DNA of 64,000 bases from Lasioglossum baleicum (Eukaryota; Arthropoda; Insecta; Hymenoptera; Halictidae). The notes under the pieces are model-generated. The model was not told the origin of the DNA and did not search any database. It saw only the letters and a list, made by a program, of their open reading frames with translations. A program made the position numbers and the translations under genes. This document shows positions 60,740 through 64,000 of this stretch, one piece after another; positions within the stretch are counted from its first letter, which is position 1, and each line of letters begins with the position of its first letter. The stretch lies in contig NC_134943.1 of NCBI RefSeq assembly GCF_051020765.1, forward strand, positions 682,001 through 746,000, given 5' to 3'.

Positions 60740-61196
60740 ATATATAGAGATCGGTGACGGATCAGGTAGCAGCGAGAAAGGTCTTTCTTTGACTATCTGT
60801 CCATCTTGTGGCAAATGTAGGAAATTAGCTGCCACAAAAGAGAGCGAGTTATTATTGTCCGCTTCTGTCCGAAAGCGCCCGACGAGGTCGACCACGTTCG
60901 GGCCACCCGCCCGATGTGTTACGGATAGACAGCGGGTCTTTATGCAAAATAAAAAACGTCAGCGTTGATTACAAGAAATAGAAACTCAAAAGAATGTCAT
61001 CCCTTTCCTTAATGATTTTAATAAAGGAGAAATCATATATTGACATTTTCAATTTTAAAAATTTTCCAACAACTATCAATTTCATCTGCTCAATTTTGCT
61101 ATAAGTGCATACAGATCCCAAGTCTATCCGTTACACATCGGGCGGCTCGAGAGCGGCTCGACATCGGCGAGTGATTTGAGGAGTTGGTGACAGATG
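60740..61196. repeat. Long inverted repeat, left arm, inner part
   Basis: Inverse of 63375-63831 with no insertion or deletion and at least two base differences (an A/C near 60875 and a T/G near 60932). It includes a palindromic MITE copy at 60880-61169. Confidence 0.92.
60880..61169. mobile_element. Palindromic MITE copy in left arm
   Basis: Same family as 47566-47863: 'GATGTGTTACGGATAGAC' and its inverse flank an AT-rich middle that includes 'AATGATTTTAATAAAGGAG'. The 48-bp terminal arms are diverged. Confidence 0.7.
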
Positions 61197-63117
61197 GATA
61201 GACCGTATGGCCATTAACTTCATCAATCGATTGAATCAATTCGATCAAATTTGTTGCCGGTCAAATCTGGAGTCGGTGAAATGTCGGCGAAAACCGTGTG
61301 CGCCGTCCGGCGCAATGTTCGTCGAAATGTCATAACATCTCCAAAAATTCAAGTCTTTTAGTCTCGAATCTAATGTCGTTAATGCTTCGTACAGAGCTGA
61401 ACATTTCGCTTTGAAACTTTAATTCACTGTGTGAAATCAGGGACTTAATCTCGGTAAAATATATATACATACCGAACAATACCGGTAACGGTACTATGCC
61501 AAGTGGCTGAAATAACACCGAAACCGTTAATATACTTTTTCGAGCAAAAGCTCTTGAAAAACGAAGTTTGGGCTTTTGTTGTGCCATGGCCGAACTGCAA
61601 TGTGCCACCAGCCGTACCCTTAGGAGTTAATAGCCGTAATAACCATAAAGACATTAAAGACCAAATCGGTCTAACCAGATTCCTTGGGGTTACCGTGCGC
61701 TCGCTACCCCCGCCATATAAAAGATTCTGTAGACTTTTTCAAATACAGTGATATCTAATATTAATACAGTATGATTGTTTAAACATGTTTAAACAACGGT
61801 TTTGGAAACAGCGGGACAAACGATTTTTTCGAATCCATATTTATTAAGCTTAAGATTTTTAAAACTAAGAAAATGAAAAAACACTATCCGATTACCCGAA
61901 ATGTCATCGAAAACGGTCAACACATAAACCAGATATACATAGTAGGCATTGAAAGATGTAAAGAAAAGAATCTTTGAATTTTTCTGCTCACGATTGATCT
62001 AAATCGCAGTTTCTTATAATTTTTAATTTTTAATTGTTTTCGAGTATCCATATTTCCATGCGAAATAGAACTACTGTTTCGGATTTTGTTCAAATTTGGA
62101 TATGTTGCAGTCTTTAGTGAAATATGAGAAAACGTATCTCAAACAATTCCTTGAAGTCTTGAAAATTGTTGGTTTTACGGACGTGTAATATGAGGTGTCA
62201 CAAGTTTTTCCTTAAATTATAACGGCCAAACTAACTGTTTACCACGACACGAGCACTTCGTTTAAAATCAGGTATGAAGGGTTGGATCAGTCCGGTAGTG
62301 GAGAAAGTGTAAGTGGGTGAATTAAAACCACTGGTTTAAACAGGGAAGCCGGGTTTCTGCGACTTCAAGATCACTTTTAATAATAATTTTAAACACGCGG
62401 TACAAATAACTGACAATTGAGATGTCGTTTCGGAGGAACGACTCACGGTTCTCGTTTCGGAGGAACAGAGATCTCTCTCAGTCATCAATCTCGAATGTTG
62501 CGGATCGGGGTCCTCGCGTAATACGCGGGCATCCCCACCATACTCTCATACTGGGGAGCTCGTTAGAAATCGTTCAAATTGAACGCGAACGGTAAAGACA
62601 ATAACACGGGACGAGACGGTAGCACAATGCTTTGAACGTATTTACAATCGCGTGTCAAACACTAACAAAACGATGAAAATTAGTTTTTGGTGCTCATATA
62701 CAGGGTGCTCGACATAATAAAAAGAGACACCTAGCACATATTTTTAAATTTCTTATATTTAAAGGTGGAAAGTGTACACTCCGTTATGAATAAAACCACT
62801 AGAAACGGTCCTAATTCCGTCGAGTTTAGGCTTTTCTTAATCGGCAGAACGCCACGAATTGGCTCGTGTGACTTTCGTGAGGGCAGCACGGAAAATAATT
62901 AAGTTCAGCATTCGCTCCTTAGCGGTTTCATGCCGAGCTACCTGGCTGGCCGGGGGATTGTCGGGCCGTGTTTATTGCACTACTATTGTGTTCTGGGCTC
63001 AGGCCTCAGTGCTCGACCCTCGGGCGTCGGTCGTGTTCATTGTAGCCTCGAGTTGGCCGAAAGTATTCATGGATTTATTCATTTTCGAGAAAATAGAATA
63101 AAAATAAAATCACTAAC
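61197..63117. other. Spacer of the long inverted repeat, no gene seen
   Basis: Unique-looking sequence. The longest frames (82-92 codons at 61330-61608 on the minus strand and 61503-61751 on the plus strand) have no recognised domain. A direct repeat of GTTTCGGAGGAAC lies at 62425 and 62454. 'ACAGGGTGCTCGACATAATA' near 62698 resembles transposon termini, but no matching end was found. Confidence 0.5.
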
Positions 63118-63374
63118 CAGTGTTGTGCAAAAATTCAATCGACGATTGACGACTAAATTTCTACTTCAATCGTTAATCGCGATTAACAATTAATATCCTC
63201 GTTTAGTCGTTAATTGTGGTTAACGAATAAATACCGATTGATCGTTATATTTGCGGATAAGATTAAATACTTATTAATCGTTAATTGAGGATAACGATTA
63301 AATTTCTACTTTAGTCGTTAATCGCGACTAACGATTATCAATCGTCAATCGGATGACCGATTAAATGCCCAACT
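63118..63374. repeat. Palindrome-rich AT tract, possible hAT-type MITE
   Basis: Begins CAGTGTTGTGCAAAAATTC, an hAT-like terminus, and ends near ATGCCCAACT, which is only a partial inverse. The interior repeats 'GTTAATCGCGATTAAC'-like palindromes four or five times. No duplication is identifiable. Either a decayed MITE or a simple palindromic minisatellite. Confidence 0.4.
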
Positions 63375-63401
63375 CATCTGTCACCAACTCCTCAAATCAC
63401 T

Positions 63402-63691
63402 CGCCGATGTCGAGCCGCTCTCGAGCCGCCCGATGTGTAACGGATAGACTTGGGATCTGTATGCATTTATAGCAAAATTGAGCAGATGAAATTGATAGTT
63501 GTTGGAAAATTTTTAAAATTGAAAATGTCAATATATGATTTCTCCTTTATTAAAATCATTAAGGAAAGGGATGACATTCTTTTGAGTTTCTATTTCTTGT
63601 AATCAACGCTGACGTTTTTTATTTTGCATACAGACCCGCTGTCTATCCGTAACACATCGGGCGGGTGGCCCGAACGTGGTCGACCTCGTCG
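63402..63691. mobile_element. Palindromic MITE copy in right arm
   Basis: Inverse counterpart of 60880-61169; part of the duplicated arm rather than an independent insertion. Confidence 0.7.
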
Positions 63692-63860
63692 GGCGCGTTC
63701 GGACAGAAGCGGACAATAATAACTCGCTCTCTTTTGTGGCAGCTAATTTCCTACATTTGCCACAAGATGGACAGATAGTCAAAGAAAGACCTTTCTCGCT
63801 GCTACCTGATCCGTCACCGATCTCTATATATACAGTCTTAAACCACCTTCCGATATCGCA

Positions 63861-63918
63861 GCGTCTCGGGCAGGGCCCGCCTTACTGATGAGTCCTCTAG
63901 CGGTTCAGGACTGGTCGG
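63861..63918 (+). pseudogene. Hammerhead-like relic in right arm
   Basis: Plus-strand counterpart of 50454-50511. GTC cleavage triplet, CTGATGA core and GTCC/GGAC stem II are retained. GAAA is replaced by TGGT, so activity is not expected. Confidence 0.5.
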
Positions 63919-64000
63919 TCAGAGCTGTGACACACCTTTTTTGGCCATTCCGTCGCGATCCAGGCGGCGACCCTTGCAGCGACCCGTGCAGCTATTGGGT

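Larger units (their letters stand above)
63375..64000. repeat. Long inverted repeat, right arm (runs off the window)
   Basis: Inverse of 60740-61196 plus 50372-50544, about 626 bp, colinear to the base. It lacks the Ty3-type insertion, so it shows the empty target site at about 63822-63840. It includes a MITE copy (63402-63691) and a hammerhead-like relic. Confidence 0.92.

Noticed and set aside
62698..62740. End of another transposon ('ACAGGGTGCTCGACATAATA')
   Set aside because: No inverse partner or target duplication was found in the window.

Overview
The window is animal genomic DNA, most likely from an insect. Nearly all of it is repetitive: a large satellite array followed by nested transposable elements. 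I found no host protein-coding gene. The insect assignment is an inference. It rests on arthropod-type Ty3 and mariner-, piggyBac- and hAT-like elements, a tRNA-Tyr-type primer site, and CpG-rich retroelements without obvious CpG loss.

Layout. (1) 1-30774 and 37717-41324 are one satellite array of ~179-bp monomers with higher-order structure; its best-supported repeat of the large unit is exactly 3583 bp (20 monomers). (2) 30775-37716 is a young LTR retroelement inserted into the satellite on the minus strand. It has 903-bp LTRs that read identically, a 5-bp target duplication, an 18-nt primer site matching the 3' end of tRNA-Tyr, and a purine tract. It has no recognisable gene. Each LTR carries, on the sense strand, a complete type III hammerhead ribozyme motif with strong loop-loop complementarity. 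This resembles plant retrozymes but is far larger and in an animal. (3) 41325-44598 is a coding-free element with hAT-like ends and long diverged inverted arms, carrying mariner-like and piggyBac-like MITEs. (4) 44599-47640 holds six tandem units of 505-550 bp built from MITE pieces, followed by a palindromic MITE. (5) 48712-49861 is a 1150-bp element with perfect 31-bp ends starting CACAGTG and a 5-bp duplication (Transib-like). (6) 50372-64000 is a long inverted repeat (arms of at least ~626 bp). Its left arm is interrupted by an intact 10.2-kb Ty3/mdg4-type retrotransposon at 50545-60739, and the uninterrupted target site survives in the right arm.

The Ty3-type element is the only convincing coding unit. 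Its gag (53263-54468) and pol (54354-57836, protease-RT-RNase H-integrase with all key catalytic residues) overlap in a -1 arrangement. A third ORF (57670-58530) sits where envelope genes usually lie, but encodes a coiled-coil, zinc-knuckle, nucleocapsid-like protein. This element could supply its own enzymes. Whether it or another element mobilises the hammerhead-bearing element cannot be told from the sequence.

The main candidate for an undescribed system is the hammerhead-bearing LTR element. Two ribozymes 6039 nt apart on one transcript would release a 6039-nt unit RNA that could circularise. A decayed internal copy of the hammerhead shows paired changes in stem I and in the kissing loops, and both arms of the unrelated inverted repeat carry a second hammerhead-like relic.
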